Of a stretch of DNA of 64,000 nt, positions 31,001-41,579 are shown in pieces (the first letter of the stretch is position 1; every line of letters begins with the position of its first letter). The stretch is from Malachius bipustulatus. Lineage: Eukaryota > Arthropoda > Insecta > Coleoptera > Melyridae. The DNA lies in assembly GCA_910589415.1 (NCBI GenBank), contig CAJUUM010000031.1:992001-1056000 (forward strand), read 5' to 3'. Made by a program: the position numbers and the translations under genes. The notes beneath the pieces are model-generated. The model was not told where the DNA came from and did not search any database. It saw only the letters and a program-made list of their open reading frames with translations.

Positions 31001-34000
31001 TATCTTCCAGCTATCTTGTTGATTTCACTATTCAAAAGGAACAGTGGAAATCATGGTTGCAAAAAGTTGCAAACTTTTTCGAATCTTTTCGAATACCTCC
31101 TAAAAAGGACATACCTAAACCAAGTGCTGACTCTTTAATACCTGTTATAGCTCCAATCTTATTATCTAACCCTGTTGACAATAGACCATTTATAGCTGTT
31201 AAAATGTGTGACGTATCTTATACAGCCCTCTTTGACACCGGCGCCAATATCTCTGTTTGTGATTTGGAAACCATGCAGGAAGTTCTGGGTGAACTACCCA
31301 TCCCTTCCAAAAATTCGGATTTGTTGTGTTCCCTGAAAAATGCTGACGGTTCCCCTCTATCTGTTATCGACATAATTGAACTTGATCTGACCATAGATGA
31401 CGTCACAAAGAAAGTCCAATTCCATGTGGTATCTTCCATTTCACCACAAATTATCTTAGGAATAGACGTAGCTCGTATTTTCAACATGATGATTAATTTC
31501 GTAAATGAATCTTTCGAAGTTCATCCCGGTGATCCTTCGTCTTCATTATCTTCTGTCTTACCTAATGAACTTAAGGTTTGCGCTATCAACAAGATTCAGG
31601 ATATCTCTTGTTTACCTCCTACCGACCTGTCTAGACTTGAATCGACGATAGACAAATTCAAAAGTTTGGCCCGTGTTGATATACTCCCTGAAACCAATGT
31701 GCTATGCCATTCCATAGAAACAAAAGACGCTAAGCCCTTTAGACAGAGACAATATCCCTTATCTCCAACCCTTCAGCAATATCTGAATGAAGAGGTAGAT
31801 AAATTACTTAAGTTGGAAATAGTCGAAAAAAGTAATTCTCCTTGGGTGTCCCCTGTTCTTTTGGTCCGCAAGAAAGACAAAACATACCGTATGTGTTTTA
31901 ATGGTCGGAAACTAAACGAGATCACCACACATGACTCATATCCCCTGCCTAGAATCGATACTATCTTAAGCAAGCTCAAAGATGCTAATTATCTTACCTC
32001 CATCGATTTAAAGCAGGTTTTCTTTCAAGTTCCTTTGGATGAAGAATCCCGCCCAAAGACCGCTTTTGTAGTTCCCGGGAGAGGTTTATTCCAATTCCGA
32101 CGAATGCCTTTCGGACTGAGAAACAGTGCTCAAACCCAACAACGTCTTATGGACACAATTTTGGGTCCAGCTTTGGAGCCATTTGTTTTCGTGTATCTAG
32201 ACGATATAATTATCGCCACGAATAGTTTCGAGAAACACCTAGAAATTTTAAGGGAAGTATACGAGCGTTTAAAAGACGCTAATCTTACCGTCAACTTCGA
32301 CAAATGTCACTTCTGTCGAGATTCTCTCTCCTTTTTGGGTTTTATTATCGATAGAAACGGATTGCGAGTTAGTGAAGAGAAAGTTAAATCGATTATTGAG
32401 TCCCCTGTTCCTCATAACACCACTGGAGTAAGACACGTCCTAGGTATCTTACAATATTATAGGCGTTTCATAAAGGATTTTTCTACAATCAGTGCTCCTA
32501 TCTCAGCTCTGCTGCATAACCGAAAAAAGGGACAGTCAATAACTTGGAACTCAGAAGCTGATCAAGCTTTTAAACTTCTCAAGGAACGACTAACTACAGC
32601 TCCCGTTCTAGCTAGCCCAGATTTCTCGAAGCCCTTTTGCATACAGACGGATGCAAGTGATTTCGGGTTAGGTGCAGTGCTCTTTCAAATTGAGGGAGAT
32701 TTTGAACACCCCATTGCTTTTGCTAGTCGAATGCTCTCGAAAGTCGAGAAGAAATACACCGTTACCGAAAGAGAATGTTTAGGTGTCCTCTTTGGTATAG
32801 AATATTTTCGCCCTTATGTCGAAGGTGCAAATTTTACAGTTTACACCGATCATGCCTCTCTTCTCTGGCTTCGCACGTTAAAAGATCCTATGGGTCGTGT
32901 AGCTAGATGGTGTTTACGCCTCAGCCAGTTTGATTTCGACATTAAACATCGAAAAGGCACTTGCAATGTCCCTGCAGACTATCTTTCCCGTTCTATTTCT
33001 TCTATCTCTCTCCAAAACTTTGTACCTGATGATTGGTATAAAGACATGGTCTCCAAAGTTACCGAGTTTCCTGAGAAATACCCTGACTTTACCATCAAAG
33101 ACAATATTCTTTATAAACATGTTAAGCCTCGAGTGGAAGTCGTGTCTAACCTATCTGATTGGAAAATTGTTGTCCCTACCCCCAACCGGGAGGAAATAAT
33201 TGCTCAATTTCATGACCCTCCAACTTCTGCGCATTTTGGAGTAAGTAAAACTTTGGCGAGAATATCTGAAGTTTATTATTGGCCCAAAATGATTATCTCA
33301 GTCAAAAAGTACGTGAGAAACTGCCAGGTTTGTGGTGCACACAAAGCCCCAAACACTGCTCGCGTAGGACTCATGGGTAATTATAAGAAAATCAATTTTC
33401 CCTTCCAATTTCTCTCTATTGACTTCATGGGACCTTTCCCTCGATCTAAGGCTAGAAACACCCAACTTTTAGTCGTCACCGATTGGTTTTCGAAGTTCGT
33501 TTTGGTTAAACCAATGTCTAATGCTACAGCAGCTGCCGTCACAAAATTTCTTGAGAACCAAGTGTTCTTAATTTTCGGTGTGCCCCAGATTCTGCTTTGT
33601 GACAACGCTCAAATTTTTAAAAGCAGTCTATTTACTAATTTGCTGAAAAACTACGAAGTTAATTTGTGGTATAGCGCCAGGCATTTATCTCAGGTGAATC
33701 CGACCGAGAGAACGAATCGTACCATCCTTACAGCCATCTCATCTTACATCCGTGACAATCATAAAGATTGGGATAAAAATGTTTATAAAATTACACAAGC
33801 AATTAACTTATCGGTGAGCGAAGTTACTAAACACGCTCCAGCTTTCCTACTTTTCGCTAGAAATGTCCCCGTAGACGGAACCTTTTACGGTCCAGTCTCA
33901 GATAATTATCTAGAATTACCTGATGATCTGTCTTATGTTCATCGAGAACAAGACATATCTAAATTACCTCCTATCTTCAGCGATATACGTGATAGGCTTA

Positions 34001-34281
34001 AGAAAGCTTACGAAGTAAGTAAGAAACATTACGACTTACGCAAGCGCCCCGATGTTTTCACCGAGGGTGACCTCGTCTGGAAACATACCTACCCACTTTC
34101 GAATGCCGCAAAGAGTTTTGCTGCTAAATTGGCCCCAAAATTTGTACTATGTCGGATATCTAAAGTAGTATCTAAATTAGTGTACGAATTACAAGACCAA
34201 GAAGGCAATCCCCTAGGTCGCTGGCATTCTAAAGATTTGAAGGCTTATCGAGGCGAAGACCCGCCGAAAAGTGACGAATAG
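30814..34281 (+). CDS. Pol polyprotein of gypsy element 2 (translated by frameshift)
   Basis: The frame opens before 30814 but is probably entered at 30874 from gag, so the first 20 codons are likely unused. Domains: protease with DTGANISVCD (about residues 138-147); reverse transcriptase with YLDD at 461-464; RNase H (TDASDFGLGAV, TERECL, TDHASLLW); integrase with an HHCC finger (FHD, AHFG, CQVC); and core Asp, Asp, Glu in SIDFMG, LCDNAQ and NPTERTNR. A C-terminal basic part follows. The frame is intact over 1155 codons. The finger-region motif reads CFNGRKLN where related enzymes usually have an Asp-Tyr-Arg; this is the one unusual site. It makes cDNA from the element RNA and integrates it. 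Confidence 0.96.
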   Translation: MPLMFGRFPELSQSHFSFKKRRSCTTGCSATTRDKPPKASPCRKELEVKGRSVSSLSKRPALVSSSYLVDFTIQKEQWKSWLQKVANFFESFRIPPKKDIPKPSADSLIPVIAPILLSNPVDNRPFIAVKMCDVSYTALFDTGANISVCDLETMQEVLGELPIPSKNSDLLCSLKNADGSPLSVIDIIELDLTIDDVTKKVQFHVVSSISPQIILGIDVARIFNMMINFVNESFEVHPGDPSSSLSSVLPNELKVCAINKIQDISCLPPTDLSRLESTIDKFKSLARVDILPETNVLCHSIETKDAKPFRQRQYPLSPTLQQYLNEEVDKLLKLEIVEKSNSPWVSPVLLVRKKDKTYRMCFNGRKLNEITTHDSYPLPRIDTILSKLKDANYLTSIDLKQVFFQVPLDEESRPKTAFVVPGRGLFQFRRMPFGLRNSAQTQQRLMDTILGPALEPFVFVYLDDIIIATNSFEKHLEILREVYERLKDANLTVNFDKCHFCRDSLSFLGFIIDRNGLRVSEEKVKSIIESPVPHNTTGVRHVLGILQYYRRFIKDFSTISAPISALLHNRKKGQSITWNSEADQAFKLLKERLTTAPVLASPDFSKPFCIQTDASDFGLGAVLFQIEGDFEHPIAFASRMLSKVEKKYTVTERECLGVLFGIEYFRPYVEGANFTVYTDHASLLWLRTLKDPMGRVARWCLRLSQFDFDIKHRKGTCNVPADYLSRSISSISLQNFVPDDWYKDMVSKVTEFPEKYPDFTIKDNILYKHVKPRVEVVSNLSDWKIVVPTPNREEIIAQFHDPPTSAHFGVSKTLARISEVYYWPKMIISVKKYVRNCQVCGAHKAPNTARVGLMGNYKKINFPFQFLSIDFMGPFPRSKARNTQLLVVTDWFSKFVLVKPMSNATAAAVTKFLENQVFLIFGVPQILLCDNAQIFKSSLFTNLLKNYEVNLWYSARHLSQVNPTERTNRTILTAISSYIRDNHKDWDKNVYKITQAINLSVSEVTKHAPAFLLFARNVPVDGTFYGPVSDNYLELPDDLSYVHREQDISKLPPIFSDIRDRLKKAYEVSKKHYDLRKRPDVFTEGDLVWKHTYPLSNAAKSFAAKLAPKFVLCRISKVVSKLVYELQDQEGNPLGRWHSKDLKAYRGEDPPKSDE
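30868..30905 (+). promoter_or_regulatory. -1 programmed ribosomal frameshift signal between gag and pol
   Basis: The heptamer A-AAA-AAC occupies 30868-30874 with gag codons AAA and AAC correctly phased. After a 6-base spacer, GTTGCAC (30881-30887) pairs with GTGCGAC (30899-30905), a 7-bp stem with one G-U pair. Slipping back one base continues directly into the pol frame at 30874. All three components of the classical signal are present. Confidence 0.85.
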
Positions 34282-34785
34282 TTTCTGGTAATATCTTCTC
34301 TTTAATTTTATTTTCCTGCCTACCTTTATCTCTCTTTTTGTATTTGACAAAAATCCGTTTAGAAAATGAGGTCTAGCAATATGAGAATTGAGAAAGCCCC
34401 GTTTCTTGTCGTATCTTAGAATGAATGAAGAATGTATGCAGAATGAATACCGTATCTTTCAAAGCGTTTCTCAAGGATCTCGAAACTAGCTGTGTGAATG
34501 TGAGTACTCAAAGTGTAAATATTGCTAATTTTGGGATCGGTATTTGCTATCCTCAGGCTCTCATTTTATTTTATCGCTCAAATTTTGAGAACCCATATCT
34601 TTCTGGTTATCTGAATCATTACCTTGAAAAGTAACTATTCGCCAATCTTGTCTAACTAATGTTTGCAGGTCTAATGTTATCTTTTAAATTTTCTTATGGT
34701 CTTTGAACTAAAGAAAATGCTATCTTGCCGTTGTATCTACCTTATCTTATCTTTTACCTTTATCTTATCTACCGTCTAGTTTTAA

Positions 34786-35180
34786 ACGGGTGCTTTCCCG
34801 ACAGTTTCCGCCCTGCTATGTGCTAAAGTGAAAACTGCTCTGCTTGTCAAATCAGACGACAGCAGATCTCTTTTATCTTATCTTACCATCTCTTTCAAAA
34901 ACGGGTGCTTTCCCGACAGTTTCCGCCCTGCTATGTGCTAAAGTGAAAACTGCCCTGTTTGTCCAAACAAAAGACAACAGGTTATCTTTATCTTACCCAC
35001 CATCTCTCCAAGTACGGGTGCTTTCCCGACAGTTTCCGCCCTGCTATGTGCTAAAGTGAAAACTGCTCTGCTTGTCAAATCAGACGACAGCAGATCTCTT
35101 TTATCTTTATCTTACCCACCATCTTTCCAAGTTTTGGGTGCTTTAAGATTTTCCGCCCTGCATGGCTAAAGTGAAAAATC
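34786..35180 (+). repeat. Tandem repeat of about 114 bp in the 3' tail
   Basis: ACGGGTGCTTTCCCGACAG starts at 34786, 34901 and 35014, with a diverged fourth unit near 35135. Each unit ends with a TTATCTTA-rich stretch. The unit includes TTTCCGCCCTGC and CTAAAGTGAAAAC. Confidence 0.93.
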
Positions 35181-35624
35181 CCTCTGTTGCCTCAACGGAA
35201 GACAACAGAATATCTCTACCTTATCTTATCTACCGTTCAAGGAAACGAAAATTGAATTTGCAATTTTCTTCTTGAAAAATGACAGGCGTAAGCTTTAGTC
35301 AAAGCTTCGTGCCTTTCTTATCTTTAATTTCTTTTCAAAGAAAAGGAATTACCTTATCTTACCTTATCTGTACCTGTTAGTACCATAATAGAATGGTAGC
35401 TAATACTTATCTTCTCTGCGAATATTTTCCAAAATGGAAAATAAAAATCTATGTGAATTCGAGCTACGAATTTACAAAGATGAATTTTGATATTCAGTGT
35501 TAACATAAATGAATTTGAACATGGATATCGAATGCCCCCTACCTTAGCGATGAAAATGGTTGTTCCATTTTTCTTATCTTACCGAGTGAGATAAATTATC
35601 TTACCGTTACCTTAATGTTTATCT

Positions 35625-35830
35625 AATAATCCAGGCGATTATTGATGTTTTCTCCGTGCGATTATCAATGTTTCCTCCATGCGATTATTTGAATGATTAT
35701 CCAGGCGATTATCGATGTTTCCTCCATGCGATTAATGAGAATTTATCCAGGCGATTTATTAGTTATTGTAATCCAGGCGATTTATTAGTTATTGTAATCC
35801 AGGCGATTGACAGTTTTTCCGTGCGTATAG
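35625..35830 (+). repeat. Short irregular repeats of TCCAGGCGATT / CCATGCGATT
   Basis: Eight or so copies of a GCGATTAT core separated by 20-35 bases. Two adjacent units (TTATTAGTTATTGTAATCC) are identical. This is probably the residue of slippage in the element tail. Confidence 0.8.
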
Positions 35831-37341
35831 TGAGCTTTTAAGCAATCAGTGTGTTTACGTTGCTTGATAAATTTCACGTTGTTATCTGTTACCTGGCCTT
35901 AAAGGCAGAGTAAATTTCCCCTTTCGGAAATACTCAAAAATAGGTGTGTTTGCCAACTTCTCTCATATCGAATCATCAAAAATAATCTTTTTGTGACCGC
36001 TCTTATATTTGACCATTTAATTAAAAATTCTTCTTGTTCCCCTAGGAGCAAAGACATCTTTCCTCCATGGCGAGAAAGTTTCCCTAAATTTTCCCCGTTG
36101 ATTGACATTAGCGCAATCCAGATAATCACCCTTGCAGACACTCTTGTGCCTACACCTGTGGGACAAGAGCACTGGATTGTGTTGGGACAACTTTTAGTAC
36201 GCCTGGTGAACGATGGTCAAATGTGGAGAAGGTTCGAATCTCACTTCGGTGTCCTGAATAGGGAACCTGAAGACGACTTTAATAACTTTCTATGGTTTCC
36301 AAGAAACCGTCCTAACCGTTTCCATTCCTCGAGGTATCTCTAGAATGAGATGTTTACCTTGATGTTTCTTTATTTCACAGTCAAACTCGTTTGGGAGTTC
36401 AAGTTCCCTTGTATTATCTTTACCCAGGAAGGTTACCTATCTTTTAATTTTCTGATGCTCAGATTTTCTATAGCATCGACCCCCTTGAGGATCGATACTC
36501 TCCCTGTTTGCTACTTGAACCTGCCACTCGATCACGGTGATCTTATCTCTGACTGTTCCGCTCACCACTGTCTCAGTGGCGGGGCATGCTTCAAAGCAGA
36601 GCGCGGGTTGTCGTTGGTCGGGGAAGCGGCGTTCAACAGCAAGGGAAATGTTTCGTGCCCACCTCAGGAGATTTTTCCTTCTTAGGAATTCTAATTTTAT
36701 TTATTTTAGAATATTCATTACTGTGATATCTGACAGTATTATTGATTTTGTTTATCTTAGTATGTATCTTATCTTATTGTATCTATCTTATCTTATATTA
36801 TCTAACCATATCTTATCGTATCTTCATATCTAGTTATCTAGAAATTATTCTTTTGTTTATCGACATTGTTCGGTGAGAACAATTACCGTTTAAGAAAGTT
36901 ATCTTAATTATCTTATTACTACCGTTACTAGCATATCTTTTATTTTGTTGCCTTTGCAATGAAGCATGAATATTTTTAGTTTTATACCTTATGAATAATT
37001 ATTACCTAGTGCTTAATATTTTAGTTGCATGTAATTTTAGTAAACCTAACGCTATTCCCTTTGAAAGTTGCATGTTACCTTAGTAAGCATATACAAGAGA
37101 AATTTTATTCATTCAATGAAACAGATCAACGATGTCGTTGACAATTTGTTCGTTCAGAATTGTTATCTTATTTCCTCGAAAGGTTCACCACGATTTGTGA
37201 ACGTGATTTCTGAATCATATTCTCTAAACTTATCGTCACCTAGTCGTCCCGCAAACATACCCTTCTTCGGGTATAGTAACAACTTGAAATACGTCTGTGC
37301 TTTTTCCAGTTGGTTTATCTTTAATCCTTTCCTTACCCCGG

Positions 37342-37353
37342 TAAAGAGAGGTG
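37342..37353 (+). other. Polypurine tract of gypsy element 2
   Basis: TAAAGAGAGGTG lies directly before the TG of the 3' LTR, where plus-strand DNA priming is expected. Confidence 0.7.
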
Positions 37354-38930
37354 TGTAACGTCGTTAAGGTTTTGTCCTTTAATAAGCTCCATTTAAAATT
37401 ATTAAATGGGACCTCGTTATCCAAATCCTTGGTATTAAGGTACCAAGCCACTTTTATAAATTAAAACATGAGTTTCGAACTAGCATCGCCACCTGCTGCC
37501 GAGTGGTAAAACTAACTAAACTAGGCAAGTTCAAGATCCCTACCTTGTGGTACAATCTGTAACTTCATTTTCTTACAATCTTCCTTTCCGATTAACTAGA
37601 AACACAGATGTCGCTGTGATGTAGTTTCGTGAATTTAAATACAACAACACCTCTTTGAGTTGCGCAAAAGGATTGGTCCTTTTCGCGATTCTTGAACAGG
37701 CTCGTTCGTTTTCCAATCTCGGTGCTCGAAGCGACAAGTCGCACCCCTACCTTTTCTCTTTATCTAAGGAACCGATTATTAATAAATCGGGTAAGTAAAG
37801 CGATCCAAGTGACCTAAAACTTTCTCTAATAGAGTTTATATATTGTTATAGTTCTTTCTACCTACCCTATCAATTGGGGTACTATCTTATTTCATCCGAA
37901 AACCTATCTACGAAGTTGAACCCCACCTGTCTTCGCGGACGCCATATTGGTTTCCACCATCTCTATATCTGAATATCCGCTTTTATGGAAGGAATCTCTT
38001 ACACTATCTGAAGGTTTTGCTGCTTCCTGCCCTTGAATACTGGATCCCAACATTCGGAGCCCCATATTTTCGAGTTTCATCTAACCTCGAAGGACGACCA
38101 CGCTAGACAGGGCTAGGCACGTGTTCCCACGGGACACGACACCATTCACCAGTCTTTCTGTCACCCCAGAGGGAGACCACAGTCTCCTATCCTGAGATTT
38201 CGTCCAGGGCCCCGCTCTCCAGTCTCGGCACGACATTCCAAGGAAGGCAAAATGTCGTATCCGTAAGCAAAGTGTGACATAACCTTTATTGCTCAGAGTG
38301 ATATCAGAGAAATCTGTTAGGAGTTTTGTATCTTTTTTATTGCCTTATCTCGTCAAGAAATTGATGATGTTTTATTAATTAATACTTATAACCACCATTA
38401 TTATTCAAGTTATACTTGAAATGAATTTGTCACTTATTATGTGAAGGAAAGATAGATATCTATTTTCTCTACCAGTTAAACTGTTAAATGAGATATTTTA
38501 CGATTAACTTCATGATCAATTAATTAGTAATTTCATAACCATAGAATCTCAATAAGTTATTTTTGTAAACAGAATTCATAAATATACTTTTCATTAAAAG
38601 ATCAACTCTATTATTCAGTAGGTAGATACAGTAGTTAGAAATTGTTAACATCTCATAACCTGAGTGAATTTTGATGCCTTTATAGTTCAGGTTACTTTAG
38701 ATCTATTATTCAAAAACCATAAGGCACTGGCATCCCACTATCTTTTATCTTAGAGGTAATTAAACCGTACCGCTTTATGTTGCTGATGTTACCACAGTCG
38801 CACAAAATCTGAGTGAGATTTTGGTGCATCAATTAATACTTCGGCCCAACGAAGGTAAGTCGGCAATTATTTCAACAACGAACGAATTATAATTGGCCCA
38901 GAGCCTATTCTATTTAGCCCGACCGCAGCA
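37354..38930 (+). repeat. 3' LTR of gypsy element 2
   Basis: 1577 bp, equal in length to the 5' copy and matching it wherever I compared. It ends CAGCA and is followed by the duplicated GTCT. Confidence 0.97.
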
Positions 38931-39029
38931 GTCTATTCTGTGCTGCAAGCTGCAAGTGTTGTCTATTCGTTCGTTTTATTTTCATTCCGTATCCGGTTCC
39001 GGTATCCGCATCCACCCGCGCTCGCTGCT

Positions 39030-39182
39030 CGCTCAGTCAGTTGATTCCGGTCCGGGCCGTTCTCTCTAGTTCTAGTCTAGTGTGCTGTGCTTACATAATA
39101 TCTCATTTCTCTCTCTTCGAGCTCTGCTCTCTGCTCCTGCCTCCAAAATCAACAGATACAGAAATCGGAAAATAAATTTTTG
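39030..39182 (+). promoter_or_regulatory. Probable host promoter and 5' untranslated exon
   Basis: Two overlapping TCAGT initiator-like motifs (about 39033-39042) lie in a locally CG-rich stretch unlike the surrounding DNA. The sequence runs without repeats to TTG|GTGAGT (donor at 39183). An acceptor 170 bases later leads into a coding exon, so this looks like a first non-coding exon. The initiator is about 100 bp from the end of gypsy element 2. Confidence 0.4.
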
Positions 39183-39352
39183 GTGAGTATTCAATAATAT
39201 TTAATATGGTAATGTTGGGCTTTCTTTCGCGACACCGGTAAGTCAGGTCTTTGGTCAGGTCAGGTTTTTTTCTTCATTTGAAGAAAATTTAAAGGGGAAA
39301 AAACCTAGATATCCTCTTAATTTGCGCAATTCATTTTTTTTACTGCTTGCAG

Positions 39353-39464
39353 CTCTCAAATATGTGCGCTGTTGTGGTATTCGAGGACGAAGAGCAATGT
39401 GCCTCTGAAACATCCGCAAGCTGGCTGGATGATAAACAAACCAAGTGCTGTCACATCCCTGTCT
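39353..39464 (+). CDS. First coding exon of a probable host gene, DUF4806-type N-terminus
   Basis: A polypyrimidine tract and TGCTTGCAG precede the exon, and the ATG is at 39362. The reading MCAVVVFEDEEQ...SWLDD...KCCHIP resembles the short N-terminal exon (A-V-V-E-F...SWL...C) of insect DUF4806-containing proteins, as I remember that family. A possible donor (CT|GTAATG) follows at 39465. Without splicing the frame closes at 39481 after 39 codons. I could not find the next exon. A retrogene fragment is possible. Confidence 0.4.
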
Positions 39465-39481
39465 GTAATGAGGTTGAATAA

Positions 39482-40935
39482 GTTTCTTTTGACAAACCAA
39501 TGAACTATAAATTAGTTGCAAACCTTCACCATTTTGAAACAAATAAATATTTGTACACCTTTTCTATAAAAAAATTTTTCATTCTCGAAAAGAAAGTGTA
39601 TCAGAAAGAGTAGTGTAGTGTATACTACCTTTTAAAATTGAGATCCTGCGTCCTGGTTGACGGTAAAGAATCTGTGATGTATGCTACCTAACCTCTCAAA
39701 ATGGAGGTTCTGCGTCATGCGCAGTAAACTCAGTAATGTGGCTCCCAGACTGAATGGTTTTGAAAAAGAAGAACCCCTTTGACGTTTGAAATGTCAACTT
39801 GTCTGTCGTGAATGACTGTTTGGATTTCCCGCCCTGAATATTTGATTTGAATTTTAAAGTTATCCCTCCCTGATTTCAAATACAATGCGCCAACATTTAC
39901 TTTACTTACGTTTTGTGATCGTTGTTTACCTTGGCTCGTGACATTACCTGGGCTCGTGTTTCGTCTAGTTTTCACCTTGTTTGGGCCTTACGTTATGTGT
40001 AGTAACCTTATTTTGGTTCGTTCGTAGCAAAGCGCTACGAAAATACTTTGAGCTAGTCTTTTGTTGAGAGATAGGAGATTTAATTTAAAGGACAGAGTTT
40101 CCCCTTTAAAAATGAATTGATTTATTGACTTTTGAAATGATTTGAATGTTTAGTCTGTTTACCCAGTGAGATCCCGAAAAGGGTTTCCTCCTAAGAAAGT
40201 TTATAGTCACGAGGAAAAAAAGAAACCCAGTAAAACAACCGACCTCGGACTGGCAAAGTGCCAAACAATAAAATACAAAAACATACAATGAAAAACACAT
40301 AGAATGAAACGACGACACGTTAGAATCAAGCATTTGCTTGGGCGTTGAGGGGTGAGAACTAAATCTCTTGTATTATGGTAACCTGTCATTTTAACGTTAG
40401 TCTTTGCGAACCGTTTAGTACCTGTAAAGAAAAGACACAACAAAACACACATAAATTAGACCCTTTGATGCGAGAAGCCCAATCGACTTATCTCAACACC
40501 TCCGTGGACTAATACCAAATAAATAAAATCGATTCCAAAGGACATCCAACGTTAAAATGAGACATAACCTATACAACAGATTGAAGCGTCGTTGTCTGAC
40601 GTTGCGATTCGTGAATCAAACATACAAAATCATATCGTCGTTTCATTTAGAATTTTACATAAAAATACACCATGACAAAAACATAAAATACAAACGACAC
40701 AGCACATAATCGTCACCGTTTTGGTGCAAAATTGACATTGATAAACAAATCTGTTATATTCAGGAAGACCACATTTTATTTTTCTATTTCAAGGACTCAT
40801 ACCTCCTGAAAAGGAAACAAGACACACAAAAATGCATAAAAACAAATAAATAGATCAGGCGAGTAAATCAATGGCAGCAAGTAAATAAATAAATAGATCG
40901 GGCAAGTAAATCAGTAGCAACAAATAAATATATAG
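39482..40935. other. No clear gene; possible intron
   Basis: There is a degenerate duplication of about 65 bp (39605-39725, with ATCCTGCGTC / GTTCTGCGTC). The short minus-strand frames have no recognisable domain. It could be the intron of the gene begun at 39353. Confidence 0.5.
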
Positions 40936-41456
40936 TGTAAACTACTCGAATAGTAGTTTTAAAAATTCAATATAAATGGTTTTTATTAATCGAATTCACC
41001 ATTTTTAAACCAACGAATTGACGGCATCGACTTACCCCGATTCTAGGAGATCCAGCTGCTCGGAGGGCCCTCCAGCTCATGGTCTACACCAACTTCAAAT
41101 GAGATGATCCATCTATTTGGCATTCCCTAATAATAGCACGAAATTCACGACAATTCAAGAAAAATAATTATTGTATCGATCCCGATTGGATTGCGATCAC
41201 GACGGCCTTCGTTGGTCTTCTTCGATGCTCTCGTCACGACGGCGCAGCCGATAAGTCGCCTCGTCAGTAAATGGTGAACAGAGCGCGCCAAATCAAACAA
41301 CAACAAAAAAAATAACCACAGAAATAGTAACACAATAGACCTAGTTGCACAAATTAACTTAACCAGGATTTATACCGATCCGATCCTATCGCTAACAATA
41401 ACTACTATAAGTCACAAAAAGAAATAAAAATTAATTCATACATTCATTACTGAACA
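40936..41456 (-). repeat. 3' LTR of the BEL/Pao element (minus-strand sense)
   Basis: This LTR is equal to 47229-47749. The 62-codon frame found in both copies is not a gene. Confidence 0.95.
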
Positions 41457-41579
41457 TTCCGCCCACCAAAAATACACCGCGATTTTTAAAGAAAAAAAAT
41501 TAATTATTATCTAGTTGGTCGAGCTACACACTAACAAAAAACAAAACTCTCAATTTAAATGATTATCGAAAAATAGTAA

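Larger units (their letters stand above)
34282..37341 (+). other. Long non-coding 3' tail of gypsy element 2
   Basis: Three kilobases between pol and the 3' LTR have no credible env. Short frames (35993-36343, 36350-36685) lack signal peptides and transmembrane segments. The tail carries two minisatellites and many TTATCTTATCT-type motifs (reverse complement AGATAAGATAA), from about 34690 to 36940. Confidence 0.8.
27291..38930 (+). mobile_element. Complete, young-looking 11.6-kb Ty3/gypsy retrotransposon
   Basis: Two LTRs of exactly 1577 bp (constant offset 10063) bound the element, starting TGTAACG and ending CAGCA. They are flanked by a 4-bp duplication, GTCT (27287-27290 and 38931-38934). 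Gag and pol are open, all catalytic residues are present and the LTRs match wherever I compared them, so insertion was recent. No env gene is evident. About 3 kb of repeat-rich non-coding sequence separates pol from the 3' LTR. Confidence 0.97.

Noticed and set aside
35993..36685. Env gene of gypsy element 2
   Set aside because: The two short frames have no signal peptide, furin-like site or transmembrane anchor, and do not join into a longer protein.
41145..41333. 62-codon frame present twice (also 47438-47626)
   Set aside because: It is duplicated only because it lies in the BEL/Pao LTR. It is hydrophobic by composition, with no supporting features.
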